Assembly: GCF_042237075.1 (NCBI RefSeq)
Contig: NZ_JBCGDC010000011.1
Location: 1-64,000 of the forward strand
Direction of reading: 5' to 3'
DNA length: 64,000 nucleotides
Origin: Polymorphospora lycopeni
GTDB lineage: Bacteria > Actinomycetota > Actinomycetes > Mycobacteriales > Micromonosporaceae
Shown: positions 8,038 through 16,059 of the stretch, in pieces
How the letters are laid out: each line of letters starts with the position of its first letter
How positions within the stretch are numbered: position 1 is the first letter of the stretch
The notes under the pieces: model-generated
Database searches by the model: none
What the model saw: the letters and a program-made list of their open reading frames with translations, nothing else
Told to the model about the DNA's origin: nothing
Made by a program: the position numbers and the translations under genes

Positions 8038-8304
8038 TCACTCGCCCTTCGGGATCCGCTGGACGGTTGGCCGCCTGGTCGGCGGCAAGCCAGCAGCCTT
8101 ACGGATGCGGTCGATGTGCTGCCGGTCGTAGTGGCTGACGCGCTCAATCGCCGACGGACCAGCCCCAGCTTGCAGCGCCTTCACGATCGCGTCGTGGAGA
8201 GCCTTGCGCTTCTCCTCTTCGGCGTTCTGGGCGTCTTCGTGCTGGTCGGATGCTGCCTTGACCTCGGCCAGGGCGCTCACCTTCGGGTCTTCTTCGTCGG
8301 CCAT
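8038..8304 (-). CDS. Small coiled-coil/HTH protein, cassette 1 regulator
   Basis: An 88-residue protein: an N-terminal charged helix (about 10-40), then an HTH-like segment (GPSAIERVSHYDRQHIDRIR, residues about 50-69) and a basic tail. It resembles the minus-strand gene at 24756-25001 in length, layout and the pattern H-(V/I)-x-R-I-(R/A)-(K/R)-A-x-G. Both are divergent from a GIY-YIG gene. The ATG at 8304 lacks a strong ribosome site; a TTG at 8346 inside the operator is the alternative. I infer an autoregulator of the divergent nuclease-like gene. Confidence 0.65.
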   Translation of the reverse strand: MADEEDPKVSALAEVKAASDQHEDAQNAEEEKRKALHDAIVKALQAGAGPSAIERVSHYDRQHIDRIRKAAGLPPTRRPTVQRIPKGE

Positions 8305-8327
8305 GCGGCTGATTCTGCCGCAGTCAC

Positions 8328-8368
8328 TTGTCTCCTCATGAGACAACAGTGTAGCTTCAAGTTATAAC
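8328..8368 (+). promoter_or_regulatory. Divergent promoter/operator of HTH/GIY-YIG cassette 1
   Basis: A perfect inverted repeat TTGTCTC-CTCAT-GAGACAA (8328-8346) overlaps a -35-like GAGACA (8340-8345) that is 17 bp from the -10 box TATAAC (8363-8368). A further half-site GAGACA lies at 8374-8379. A protein bound here would shut off the GIY-YIG gene at 8392 and could act on the HTH gene on the other side. Confidence 0.65.
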
Positions 8369-8391
8369 ACCGTGAGACATCGGAGTTCTGA

Positions 8392-9228
8392 GTGACACAG
8401 CTCGACGACGCCCCAGCGCACTACCCCTTCCTGAATCTCGGCCCCGCCGACCTCGGAACGGGCAACAACCTGCCCCGCTTCAGGAACCCGGAGCGCTTGC
8501 ACCAGGAAGGTCACATCTACGTCCTGCGCTTCGGCGACACAACCAAAGTTGGCTACACGAAGGCAGTACAAGAACGCCTCACCAAGCACATCCGGACATT
8601 CAGCACGTGTGGTCCCCTCAACCGCCTCTGGGTCTCCGGCCCACACAGCAAGCCGGAAGCCAACGAGCAGGCACTCCTTGCCTTCTGCCGGGCTAGAGGT
8701 CAGCAGTTGCCGCAGAGCCGCGAGGCTTTCGCGGGTTTGGACGTTGACGAGGTGATCCGCTTCGCGGAAGCGCTGCAATTCGACCGGTACGACGCCGATG
8801 TGCATCAGCCGTGGCTCGCTAGGTGGGTCGCAGACCAGCGCGCCTACACCGAGCGAACCGGCATCGGGCTGTCACTCGAAGACTTCATGAGCGACGACTT
8901 CGTTCTCATTCGCCGAGACGTCTGGGAGCAGACTCGCGCCGAAGCTGCCGAGTCGATCGGACGCCTCTTTGGTCGCACTGGCGACGGACGTCAGATCCCA
9001 CCCCAGCGGCCCTGCGACATCGAAGACGAGCTGATCGAACAGGTGGCGCGGCTGACGAAGCAGTCGGTCGCCGACGTGCTCGACCTGTCGTACATCGATC
9101 TGCTGCAACTGATCGGCGAACAGCGCATGCAAGTCGAAGCCGCCGAGTTGCGCCTCTACGCCATCAACGAGGGCCGCGACGACATCCGCTTTCCGCTCTG
9201 GCTGACCCGAACGGAGGCGCCGAAGTGA
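8392..9228 (+). CDS. GIY-YIG / T5orf172-like nuclease-domain protein
   Basis: A 278-residue protein whose N-terminal third (about residues 40-105) has the GIY-YIG-type pattern HIYVLRFGDTTKVGYTK, then an Arg on the next helix (QERLTKHIR) and a Glu (PEANEQALL) in the place of the catalytic Glu. The rest is helical and not recognised. The GTG start has CGGAG six bases upstream and a clear -10/-35 promoter. GIY-YIG domains cut DNA (homing nucleases, restriction enzymes, repair), so DNA cleavage is inferred. It pairs with the divergent HTH gene, as the GIY-YIG gene at 25199 does. Confidence 0.75.
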   Translation: MTQLDDAPAHYPFLNLGPADLGTGNNLPRFRNPERLHQEGHIYVLRFGDTTKVGYTKAVQERLTKHIRTFSTCGPLNRLWVSGPHSKPEANEQALLAFCRARGQQLPQSREAFAGLDVDEVIRFAEALQFDRYDADVHQPWLARWVADQRAYTERTGIGLSLEDFMSDDFVLIRRDVWEQTRAEAAESIGRLFGRTGDGRQIPPQRPCDIEDELIEQVARLTKQSVADVLDLSYIDLLQLIGEQRMQVEAAELRLYAINEGRDDIRFPLWLTRTEAPK

Positions 9229-9289
9229 ACCCGTCGCAGGTGCTTGCCGCCGCGCCCTCCACCGTTCCCGCCTCCCGATAGGAGCGCCC

Positions 9290-10138
9290 ATGACCATCAC
9301 CAACCCGCCACCGAAGCCCTTCGCGCTGGCCACCCTGACTACCGACAGCGGCAACCTGACGCTGCCGTGCGAGCCGATCACCGAGCACATCGTCATCACC
9401 CCGTCCATCGGCATGGACGAGCACGGCAACAGCCTGCTCATGGGCACCTTCCAGGTAACCCACCAGCCGTCCGGCCTGAACATGGGCGACGGGAGTGGCT
9501 GCATCAACTGCTGTCGGCGGGCCGGCCGGGCGCTTGCAGCGTTGAGCGTGGACTGGTCGCAGATAACCGTCGAGAACAGCCGTGAGCTGAGTGCCGCATG
9601 GTCGGACGAGGTCAAGATGTCCGTCGCGGTCGCGCGGACGGTCGAGTGGGGCTGCGACACCGACTACTGCGACTATCCGGAAGGTCCGACGGCGTTGGTC
9701 GAAAAGGCCGGCTCGGCGACCGAGGGTGCGGTGTCGGCGAGATCGTCGACATCACCATCAAAGGCGCCCGCGTCATCCGGGTCGACGACAGCCTACGAGG
9801 CTGGCGGCACCGACACCCTGCACTTCGAGTGCAAGGACAGCTCCGGCTGCTTCGCCTCCCAGGTCGAACTGGGCGTCAAGCCGGTCACCGTTGCCCACGC
9901 CGCCCCGCCGGAGTGGCCGCCGGTCCCCGGTGACCTGTGGCGGGACCGGGTCGGTTCCCTGTGGTTCGCCTACACCAAGCGCAGCGAGCAACGTGCCGAG
10001 GTCGTCATGCAGCCCGCCGATCCGGTTGTCGGGTACAAGCCGAAGACGCCGGGCCTGGTGATGAGCAGCGTTGGCCCGCTGACGCTGGAGTACCGGCAGC
10101 CGTTGAGCCCGCTGCCCAAGGCGGGCGAGCAGGCATGA
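9290..10138 (+). CDS. Hypothetical protein with a locally frame-shifted segment
   Basis: A 282-residue open frame with no recognised family and with a Cys-rich patch (CINCC, WGCDTDYCDYP). ATAGGAG precedes the ATG. Between about 9725 and 9795 the annotated frame turns Ser/Thr-rich with AT-ending codons, while the frame one base earlier reads a normal-looking segment (VGEIVDITIKGARVIRVDDS) with almost only G/C third positions; the main frame resumes with DTLHFECKD. This points to two compensating indels, or two errors, inside one gene. The function is unknown. Confidence 0.65.
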   Translation: MTITNPPPKPFALATLTTDSGNLTLPCEPITEHIVITPSIGMDEHGNSLLMGTFQVTHQPSGLNMGDGSGCINCCRRAGRALAALSVDWSQITVENSRELSAAWSDEVKMSVAVARTVEWGCDTDYCDYPEGPTALVEKAGSATEGAVSARSSTSPSKAPASSGSTTAYEAGGTDTLHFECKDSSGCFASQVELGVKPVTVAHAAPPEWPPVPGDLWRDRVGSLWFAYTKRSEQRAEVVMQPADPVVGYKPKTPGLVMSSVGPLTLEYRQPLSPLPKAGEQA

Positions 10139-10428
10139 CCTCGATCCGTCCTCACCACCACATTGGCCCACTGAAGGCACCGTCTTGCGGCGGAACGCCG
10201 ATCGCAGGGTACTCGGACTCCACGCCCTGCCCAGGCCGGCCGCATCCGATGACGCTGCCGAGCCGCGTCGGCGAAGCTATGGACTACGTCCTCAAGGACT
10301 CGCCCGACTGGCACAACCTGAAGACGTCGCTGTGGGATGCGCACGCGGCCCGGAACCTTCACTACGGGCATTCGGTCGACACGATTTCTCCTCTGAGTGG
10401 GCAGGTCTGTAACGGCGGTAAGTCGTGA
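10135..10428 (+). CDS. Hypothetical protein
   Basis: A 97-residue protein starting by ATGA overlap and ending by GTGA overlap with its neighbours. It is His-rich at the N-terminus and otherwise featureless. No family recognised. Confidence 0.55.
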   Translation: MTSIRPHHHIGPLKAPSCGGTPIAGYSDSTPCPGRPHPMTLPSRVGEAMDYVLKDSPDWHNLKTSLWDAHAARNLHYGHSVDTISPLSGQVCNGGKS

Positions 10429-10676
10429 CCGCCCCGCTGCTGGACCTCGACGTTCCGGCCGTCAAAACGCCAACCTGCTCCGAGGGTCACGGCCCCATGA
10501 TGCTGCGGACCGGCCCGCAGAGCCCCGAGTCCGCTTGGTGCGGCACCTGGCACGACTGCACCTATATCGGGCCGGGGAAACGCTGCTGGAACTCGCACCT
10601 GACGGCGTCACCCGAACTGCGCGCCTTCCTCGCCGAGCAGGCCGCCCGCTCTACCGGTGCGCGAGGTGACCGATGA
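10425..10676 (+). CDS. Cysteine-rich hypothetical protein
   Basis: An 83-residue protein with four spaced Cys (CSEGHGP, WCGTWHDC and KRCW) that could form a zinc site, followed by a helical C-terminus. GTG start with a four-base overlap on both sides. Function unknown. Confidence 0.6.
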   Translation: MTAPLLDLDVPAVKTPTCSEGHGPMMLRTGPQSPESAWCGTWHDCTYIGPGKRCWNSHLTASPELRAFLAEQAARSTGARGDR

Positions 10677-10915
10677 CCGCCCGCCCCGACTCCGCCGTGC
10701 TGGATCTCGGTGACCTGCCCGCACTGCTGGCCGACGCCACCCTGCCGCCCGAGTTGGCGACCGCCGGCCGGCAGGAGACGCCGTGCCCGTACTGCGGCGA
10801 CCCGCTTCCCGGCCTACTCGCCCTCTGCTGGGGCACCGCTTCCGACGGGCGGCCGTGTCGCAGCCATGCCCTCGACGCCGACCGCACCTTCGAACGGAGC
10901 CACGAGAGTGACTGA
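10673..10915 (+). CDS. Small zinc-ribbon-like protein
   Basis: An 80-residue protein with CPYCGDPL and two later Cys (LCWGT, GRPCRSH), consistent with a small zinc ribbon. It overlaps neighbours at both ends. Function unknown. Confidence 0.6.
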   Translation: MTARPDSAVLDLGDLPALLADATLPPELATAGRQETPCPYCGDPLPGLLALCWGTASDGRPCRSHALDADRTFERSHESD

Positions 10916-11195
10916 GCCGAACTGGAAGCCGCTCGAAGCCGTCATCCCCGCCGCCGACTGCGGCGACTGGATGTGGATGGACCGCGGCGAGCACGACGGT
11001 CACACCATTGAGCACTACAAGCACCGCAACACCCGCGGCTACCTGAACCTCGATGAGTCCGGCAACGCCTGGCAGGCCCGGACCATCGAGTACGGCTGCC
11101 CCCCGTGGTGCGACGAGCAGCACGAGCACCGCCAGGACGTGTGGGTCATGGAACAGGTGCCGCTCGCCGAGGCAATCGAACAGGCACTGTTGTGA
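10908..11195 (+). CDS. Hypothetical protein (small acidic, C-terminal CPPWC)
   Basis: A 95-residue acidic, Trp- and His-rich protein with a CPPWC motif near residue 65, just before a DEQHEH stretch. Similar small proteins with a CPxWC-H pattern are common in actinobacterial genomes, where their role is unknown. GTG start; the stop overlaps the exonuclease start. Confidence 0.6.
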   Translation: MTEPNWKPLEAVIPAADCGDWMWMDRGEHDGHTIEHYKHRNTRGYLNLDESGNAWQARTIEYGCPPWCDEQHEHRQDVWVMEQVPLAEAIEQALL

Positions 11196-12160
11196 CCGCC
11201 ACACTTGCCGGCCCCGTCGGCGTCATCGGCTGGGACATCTCTGACGACGAGTGGCGGGCACGCCGCTCCGAAGGGTTCGGCGGCTCCGACATCGCCGCCA
11301 TCCTCGGCTTCTCCACCCACCGCACCCCCTGGGAGGTGTGGGCAGAGAAGACCGGCGTCCGCACCTGGGCCGACAAGGAATCCCAGGTCGCCGACCTCGG
11401 CACCGCGCTGGAGCCGTGGCTGCTCGACCAGGCCGCGATCCGGCTTGACCAGCAGGTTCGCCAGCCGAAGTTCCGCACCTACGCCCACCCCGACCATTCG
11501 TGGCGCCGCTGCTCCCCCGACGGGCTCACCGACACCGGCATCGTGGAGTGCAAGACCGCCGGCCTGATGTCGTTCCGGGCGCCGGTCGGCTGGGACGACG
11601 GGGCGACACCGCTCGGCTACGAATTCCAGTGCCGGTGGACGTTGCACGTCATGGATCGGCCCCGCATCGACCTCGTCGGCCTCGTCGCCGGCATGGGGCT
11701 CGTGCACCGCACCATCGTCCGCGACATGGCCGTCGAACGGGACATGGTTGACCAGGTCACCGACTGGCACCGCACCCACATCGTCGAAGGCGTCGAGCCG
11801 CCGATCGGACCCGGCGACAACGAAGCCCTGGCCCGCCTGTACCCGCGGTCGGACGGCACCGTTGTTGACCTGTCCGACACCGACGCCTACGAACTTCAGG
11901 CCGCATACCTCGCTGCTCGCGCCGAAGAGTCCGCCGCCAAGCAGCGCAAAGAGGCTGCCGGGGCCGCGTTGAAGGCGCTGATCGGCGCCCACGACTCCGC
12001 CACCGTCGAAGACCACCTAATCGCGACCTGGTCGAACAAGAAGGGCGCCGTCGACTGGCCTGCCCTCGTTGCCGACCTTGTCTCCACCCACAGCATTCCG
12101 GCACCGAACCCGGACGTGTACCGCAAGCCGTCCACCCGGTCCCTGAACGTCAAGGAGTAG
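11192..12160 (+). CDS. YqaJ-type viral recombinase exonuclease
   Basis: A 322-residue 5'-3' exonuclease of the YqaJ/lambda-exonuclease (PD-(D/E)XK) fold, predicted to resect double-stranded ends for single-strand annealing. The family N-terminus GFGGSDIAAILG (about residues 30-41) is clear, SPDGLTD supplies the motif II Asp, and GIVECKTAG gives the E-x-K of motif III. It is immediately followed by RecT, its standard partner. The GTG start overlaps the gene before it. Confidence 0.9.
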   Translation: MTATLAGPVGVIGWDISDDEWRARRSEGFGGSDIAAILGFSTHRTPWEVWAEKTGVRTWADKESQVADLGTALEPWLLDQAAIRLDQQVRQPKFRTYAHPDHSWRRCSPDGLTDTGIVECKTAGLMSFRAPVGWDDGATPLGYEFQCRWTLHVMDRPRIDLVGLVAGMGLVHRTIVRDMAVERDMVDQVTDWHRTHIVEGVEPPIGPGDNEALARLYPRSDGTVVDLSDTDAYELQAAYLAARAEESAAKQRKEAAGAALKALIGAHDSATVEDHLIATWSNKKGAVDWPALVADLVSTHSIPAPNPDVYRKPSTRSLNVKE

Positions 12161-12164
12161 CCCT

Positions 12165-13079
12165 ATGGCCACCAGCAACGGAACCACCGCCCCGACCAAC
12201 GCCGCGCAGGCGCTCGCCACCCGCCGCGAAAACGGCGGCGTCGCCCAGAACACCATCGCCGACCGCATCCGCTCCATGTCCGCCGAATTCCAGCTCGCCA
12301 TGCCCCGCGGCGCCGAAGCAACCCAGCTCGTCCGTGACGCCCTGACCGCGCTGCGGATGACCCGAAACCTGTCGAAGTGCGAGGACACCTCCGTCCTCGG
12401 CGCCCTCATGACCTGCGCCCAGCTCGGGCTGCGACCCGGCGTCCTCGGTCACGCCTGGCTGCTGCCGTTCTGGGACCGGAAGGCAAACAGCCACAAGGCG
12501 CAACTCGTCATCGGCTACCAGGGGCTGATTGAGCTGGCGCACCGCTCCGGCAAGATCTCGTCGCTGATCGCCCGCACGGTGTACGAGGGTGACGAGTTCG
12601 ACGTCGACTACGGCATTGCCGACACCCTCGTCCACAAGCCGGACCTGTTCGGGGACCGTGGTAACCCGGTCGCCTACTACGCCATTGCGAAGTTCACGAC
12701 CGGCGGCTACGCCTTCTACGTTATGTCGCACAAGGACATGGAGCGGTACCGGGACCAGAACGCAACCGCGCGGACCCGCGAGGGCAAGGTGTTCGGGCCG
12801 TGGGTCGACCACTTCGAGGGGATGGCGCACAAGACGTGCGTCCGCCAGTTGGCGAAGTACATGCCGAAGTCGACCGAGTTGGCGTACGCGCTCGCCGCCG
12901 ACGAGGGCGTACGGGTGGACCTGTCGCCGAACGTTGATCCGGCCGAGTCGACGGAGCACCCGGACGTTCTGGACGGGGAGGTGGTTGCGCCGACGTCCGG
13001 ACCGCCGGCCAACACCGCGGGCGACGAGGGCTGGCCCACCACGGCGAAGCCGGCCGACGCCAACGGTGGCGCCCAGTGA
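12165..13079 (+). CDS. recT: RecT-family single-strand annealing protein
   Basis: A 304-residue annealing protein. It carries the RecT signature: a helical N-terminus, LMTCAQLGLRPG, then a core with LVIGYQGLIELAHRSGKI and KTCVRQLAKYMPKS. The C-terminus is acidic and likely disordered. AAGGAG precedes the ATG and it follows the YqaJ exonuclease by four bases. Together they form a Red-like pair that anneals resected phage DNA ends. The length matches the family. Confidence 0.93.
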   Translation: MATSNGTTAPTNAAQALATRRENGGVAQNTIADRIRSMSAEFQLAMPRGAEATQLVRDALTALRMTRNLSKCEDTSVLGALMTCAQLGLRPGVLGHAWLLPFWDRKANSHKAQLVIGYQGLIELAHRSGKISSLIARTVYEGDEFDVDYGIADTLVHKPDLFGDRGNPVAYYAIAKFTTGGYAFYVMSHKDMERYRDQNATARTREGKVFGPWVDHFEGMAHKTCVRQLAKYMPKSTELAYALAADEGVRVDLSPNVDPAESTEHPDVLDGEVVAPTSGPPANTAGDEGWPTTAKPADANGGAQ

Positions 13080-13291
13080 GCAACGACAGCACGGCGGACG
13101 CGTACACCACCGACGACGACGGGCTGACGATCCGCGACGACCGCGGCGCATCGCTGGTAGTCGAGCGGTTTGACCGCCACCGGATGGGTGCGTGGATCGC
13201 GCGGCCCGGCGAGAGCGACGGCCACACGGTGTGGCTGTCGCCGGACGACCGGCGTCGCCTTGCCGCCTACCTGCTGGACGGTGCGGCATGA
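13076..13291 (+). CDS. Small hypothetical protein
   Basis: A 71-residue acidic protein between RecT and the DEDDh exonuclease, overlapping both by four bases (GTG start). Its C-terminal part (VWLSPDDRRRLAAYLLDG) looks like a short amphipathic helix common in small actinophage proteins. Function unknown. Confidence 0.6.
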   Translation: MSNDSTADAYTTDDDGLTIRDDRGASLVVERFDRHRMGAWIARPGESDGHTVWLSPDDRRRLAAYLLDGAA

Positions 13292-14166
13292 GCTGGCACC
13301 TGAGCAACCTCTCGGCGTTCGATGTCGAGAGTTCCGGCGTCTCAGTCGACGACGACCGGATTGTGAGCGCAACTGTGGCCCACGTCCGTCCTGGCGAGCA
13401 GACCGAGGTGGCATCGCACCTGATCGCAGTCGACGTTGACATTCCGGCACAGGCAGCCGAGGTGCACGGCATCACGACCGAGTACGCCCGCGCCAACGGC
13501 AAGCCTGCGGCCGAGGTGCTGGAGTTGGTGGCTGCGCACCTGACGGAGCTGCAGGCGAACGGCATCCCGGTCATCGCGATGAACGCCAGCTTCGATCTGA
13601 CCATGCTCGACCGGGAGCTGCGCCGGCACGGGCTGCCGACGTTGGAAGCCCGTCTCGGCCGGCCGGTCGGCCCGATCGTGGACGTGCTACTCATCGACAA
13701 GCACATCGACCGGTTCCGCAAGGGCTCCCGCAGGCTGGTCGACATGGCCGCCCACTACGCGGTCAAGCTGGATGACGCCCACAACGCCACCGAGGACGCT
13801 CTTGCCGCGGCCCGGATCGCGTACCGGCTGGCTCAGCGTGGGGCGCTGGCACTGGCGCATCCGGAGCAGGTGGCGGAGATGTACCGGGACCGCCGCTACC
13901 CAATGGAGTTGGTCCGGAACTTCCAGGCATTCGGTCGGCTGTCCCTCGTGGAGCTGCACGCCGCGCAGGTCGGCTGGGCTGCTGAGCAGGCCGAGGGGCT
14001 GGCGCGCTTCTGGTTACGACAGGCCAACGACTTGCAGCACCAGGCCGAACGGGCGTCAGACGACGCCGAGCGTGAGACGGCGCTCGCCGACGCGGAGGAG
14101 TTGCGGCAGCGCGCGGACGGCGTCTCCACGGAGTGGCCGGTTCGCAGCTTCGGCGGTGCCCGGTGA
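13288..14166 (+). CDS. DEDDh 3'-5' exonuclease (DnaQ-like)
   Basis: A 292-residue protein with the DEDDh exonuclease motifs: FDVESSG (Exo I, D and E), NASFDLTMLDREL (Exo II) and HNATEDALAAAR (Exo III, His and Asp). The exonuclease core covers about residues 1-185. The rest is a charged helical extension that is not part of the usual fold. It starts by ATGA overlap. Likely role: trimming 3' ends in recombination or replication, next to the exonuclease/RecT pair. Confidence 0.88.
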   Translation: MSWHLSNLSAFDVESSGVSVDDDRIVSATVAHVRPGEQTEVASHLIAVDVDIPAQAAEVHGITTEYARANGKPAAEVLELVAAHLTELQANGIPVIAMNASFDLTMLDRELRRHGLPTLEARLGRPVGPIVDVLLIDKHIDRFRKGSRRLVDMAAHYAVKLDDAHNATEDALAAARIAYRLAQRGALALAHPEQVAEMYRDRRYPMELVRNFQAFGRLSLVELHAAQVGWAAEQAEGLARFWLRQANDLQHQAERASDDAERETALADAEELRQRADGVSTEWPVRSFGGAR

Positions 14167-14561
14167 CCAGCCCGTGGGAAGACGCGTCGTACGAGCCGTG
14201 GACGCCAACCGACGCAGAGAACGCCCTGCGGTGGGTGCTGCGGGCCATGCACGACGCCGCCCGCCAGCTCGCCGACCTGCGGAACGAGGAGGTGGCCGCC
14301 AAGCACGACTTCGAGGCGGCCAAGCGTCGGGCGTTCTTCGCTGGCGACTGCCCGAAGGTCGAGCGCGGCGGCTACACCGTCGCCGACCGGGAGGCGTACA
14401 TCGAGCGGGCAACCGTCGATCAGCGGCAGGCGTATGAACTGGCGAGCGCGGCAAAGGAGGCCGCCCAGGACCATCTGCGGACCCTGAATTCGCAGTCGGT
14501 GGTCATGTCGGCGTTGGCGAAGAACGTGCACGCGACGTGGAACGTGGTCGGTGCCCGATGA
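14163..14561 (+). CDS. Helical hypothetical protein
   Basis: A 132-residue protein that is almost entirely helical and charged, with a KHDFEAAKRRAFFAG segment typical of small phage recombination-region proteins. GTG start overlapping the exonuclease; its ATGA end overlaps the HNH gene. No function recognised. Confidence 0.6.
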   Translation: MTSPWEDASYEPWTPTDAENALRWVLRAMHDAARQLADLRNEEVAAKHDFEAAKRRAFFAGDCPKVERGGYTVADREAYIERATVDQRQAYELASAAKEAAQDHLRTLNSQSVVMSALAKNVHATWNVVGAR

Positions 14562-15169
14562 GCCTGCCGCGCCGTACTCCGCTGTCTCCGATGTCCGGCC
14601 GCCGGCGTGCCCAGTACGCCGTGGCCGGGCTTCCGATTCCGTTCTCGACGCTGGCCCGGTCTGGGCATGTGCGGGAGTCGAAGCCGGTCAAGTCGCGCCG
14701 TCCAAAGGTGACCGGCCCGGACAAGGCGACGGTCGCCGCGGTGATCGCCCGCGATGGTGGTTGCGTCCGCTGCGGCCGGCCTGTGTCCGGTCAGCGCGGC
14801 GTCGACTACTCGATTCACCATCGCAGGCTGCGGTCGCAGGGCGGCGACAATAGCCTCACCAACCTCATAGTCCTCTGCGGTGATGGAGTTCGCGGGGATC
14901 ACGGGTGGGCGCACCACAACCGGACCGCGGCGCTTGACCTCGGCCTGATCGTGTCCGGCATGGCTGACCCGGCTGAGGCGCCGGTCTCTCACCGCCAGCT
15001 TGGATCGGTGTTCCTTCTCGTTGACGGGCTGTGGCTGCCGCATGTGCCGTCGTGCGGCGACGAGCTGCATGGTGCCGATGGTGGCGCCTGTCCGGGCTGT
15101 GGTTGGGACTCCCATCCGATCCCGCCGCTGCCGGCGCCGCCGGTTGGTCGTGCGCCGTGGGAGGTGTGA
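14558..15169 (+). CDS. HNH endonuclease
   Basis: A 203-residue protein with a central HNH nuclease: DGGCVRCGRP (zinc knuckle), SIHHRRLRSQGGDNSLTNL (the beta-beta-alpha metal core) and a following WAHHN. The C-terminus has a second CPGC-like metal motif. It lies in the recombination block, overlapping its neighbour by ATGA. It may be a homing-type nuclease or a recombination or packaging accessory; in this position the former is slightly more likely. Confidence 0.82.
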   Translation: MSLPRRTPLSPMSGRRRAQYAVAGLPIPFSTLARSGHVRESKPVKSRRPKVTGPDKATVAAVIARDGGCVRCGRPVSGQRGVDYSIHHRRLRSQGGDNSLTNLIVLCGDGVRGDHGWAHHNRTAALDLGLIVSGMADPAEAPVSHRQLGSVFLLVDGLWLPHVPSCGDELHGADGGACPGCGWDSHPIPPLPAPPVGRAPWEV

Positions 15170-15378
15170 TGGCCCGCCGTAAGAACGCCTGCCAGGGCAA
15201 ACGAGCGCACTCCACCCGCGAGTACGCCGAGCAGCATCGCGCCAGGCTTGCTGCTGCTGGCGCCGCCGCGGACCGGCTGCGCGCCTACGAGTGCGGGTTC
15301 TGCGGGCGCTGGCATGTCGGCCACCGCTCGTACTCGGCCCGAAGGCCCACGACCACGACGAAGGCCACCAGGAGGTAG
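15169..15378 (+). CDS. Small zinc-finger-like protein
   Basis: A 69-residue basic protein with a C-terminal YECGFCGRWHVGH motif, two Cys and two His in a compact zinc knuckle. GGGAGG lies just upstream and the ATG overlaps the HNH stop. Small proteins with this C-x2-C-x-W-H-x-G-H signature recur in actinophages; the role is unknown. Confidence 0.7.
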   Translation: MARRKNACQGKRAHSTREYAEQHRARLAAAGAAADRLRAYECGFCGRWHVGHRSYSARRPTTTTKATRR

Positions 15379-15382
15379 CCCC

Positions 15383-15661
15383 ATGTCCGAGAAGACCAAG
15401 CCGTTGCCGGCTGCCACTGTCAAGGCGATCCGCAAGGCCGGGCTGGCCGCGGAGGACAACGACGATGCCGTTCTGTTCTTTCTGGCCGGGTTCATGGTCG
15501 GCGCCGTCTGGTGTCCGGGTCTTGGAACCGACTTGTGGGCGGCGTACTGGCGTGCCGAGCCCGTAGTTCGGTGTACGAGCCGGGATGCGGCGGTGCAGCA
15601 CATCCTGGACCGGCGTGACGCGGAGCAGCCAAGGGTGGCGCGGGCGGGCGGTGGCCGGTGA
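15383..15661 (+). CDS. Hypothetical protein with hydrophobic segment
   Basis: A 92-residue protein with one hydrophobic stretch (about residues 30-48) that could be a membrane helix. AGGAGG lies eight bases before the ATG. It ends nine bases before the convergent excisionase-like gene. Function unknown. Confidence 0.55.
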   Translation: MSEKTKPLPAATVKAIRKAGLAAEDNDDAVLFFLAGFMVGAVWCPGLGTDLWAAYWRAEPVVRCTSRDAAVQHILDRRDAEQPRVARAGGGR

Positions 15662-15669
15662 TGGACCGG

Positions 15670-15903
15670 TCAGGCTTCGGGTTCGTCGGGCGGGTTGACG
15701 TCGACCTTCTTTCGGCGGCGGCCCGGGTGTGCCTCACGCCATTCGCGGAGGTCTTCTTCGCGCCATACCGGGGTCCGTCCGATCCGTCGGTGGGGTTCGG
15801 GAAACCCGGTCTTCTCACGGTCGCGAAGGTTGGTGTACACGGTCTTCCGGTCGACGCCGAGGTATCGGGCGACGTCGGCGGCGGTCATGTACTCCTCTTC
15901 CAT
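15670..15903 (-). CDS. MerR/AlpA-type HTH protein (excisionase-like)
   Basis: A 77-residue protein with the winged HTH of the AlpA/Xis-like family: MTAADVARYLGVDRKTVYTN, then RIGRTPVWREEDLREW. Such proteins act as excisionases or as activators or repressors of nearby phage genes. It is one of the few minus-strand genes and faces an 11-bp-arm palindrome at 15925-15953, a probable autoregulatory site. The ATG at 15903 is given; the ATG at 15888 has GAGGAG very close to it and is an alternative. No integrase lies beside it in this window. Confidence 0.78.
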   Translation of the reverse strand: MEEEYMTAADVARYLGVDRKTVYTNLRDREKTGFPEPHRRIGRTPVWREEDLREWREAHPGRRRKKVDVNPPDEPEA

Positions 15904-15924
15904 AAACCCAACAGCGTAGGGTCT

Positions 15925-15953
15925 ACCTTAACCCATCCTAGTTGGGTTAAGGT
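15925..15953. promoter_or_regulatory. Large palindromic operator (11-bp arms)
   Basis: Two 11-bp arms, ACCTTAACCCA and TGGGTTAAGGT, flank a 7-bp spacer in the gap between the minus-strand HTH gene and the plus-strand gene at 16060. Half-sites with AACCCA or GGGTTA also occur at 15905-15910 and near 15964. No T-run follows, so an operator is more likely than a terminator. Confidence 0.6.
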
Positions 15954-16059
15954 GATGGCAGACGGGTTAGCAGGCACTTCAACGCCTCACCCACGCACAG
16001 CAACCCACCCAGCGCGCACCAGCGCACCCACAGACATGCCCTACTCCCGAGGAGTGCCA

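Noticed and set aside
9225..9281. An 18-codon frame after the cassette 1 GIY-YIG gene
   Set aside because: Only a GTGA overlap supports it; the peptide has no features.
12150..13745. A 531-codon minus-strand open frame
   Set aside because: It is antisense to RecT and the DEDDh exonuclease. Long antisense frames are expected in high-GC DNA, and its translation is low-complexity and Arg-rich.
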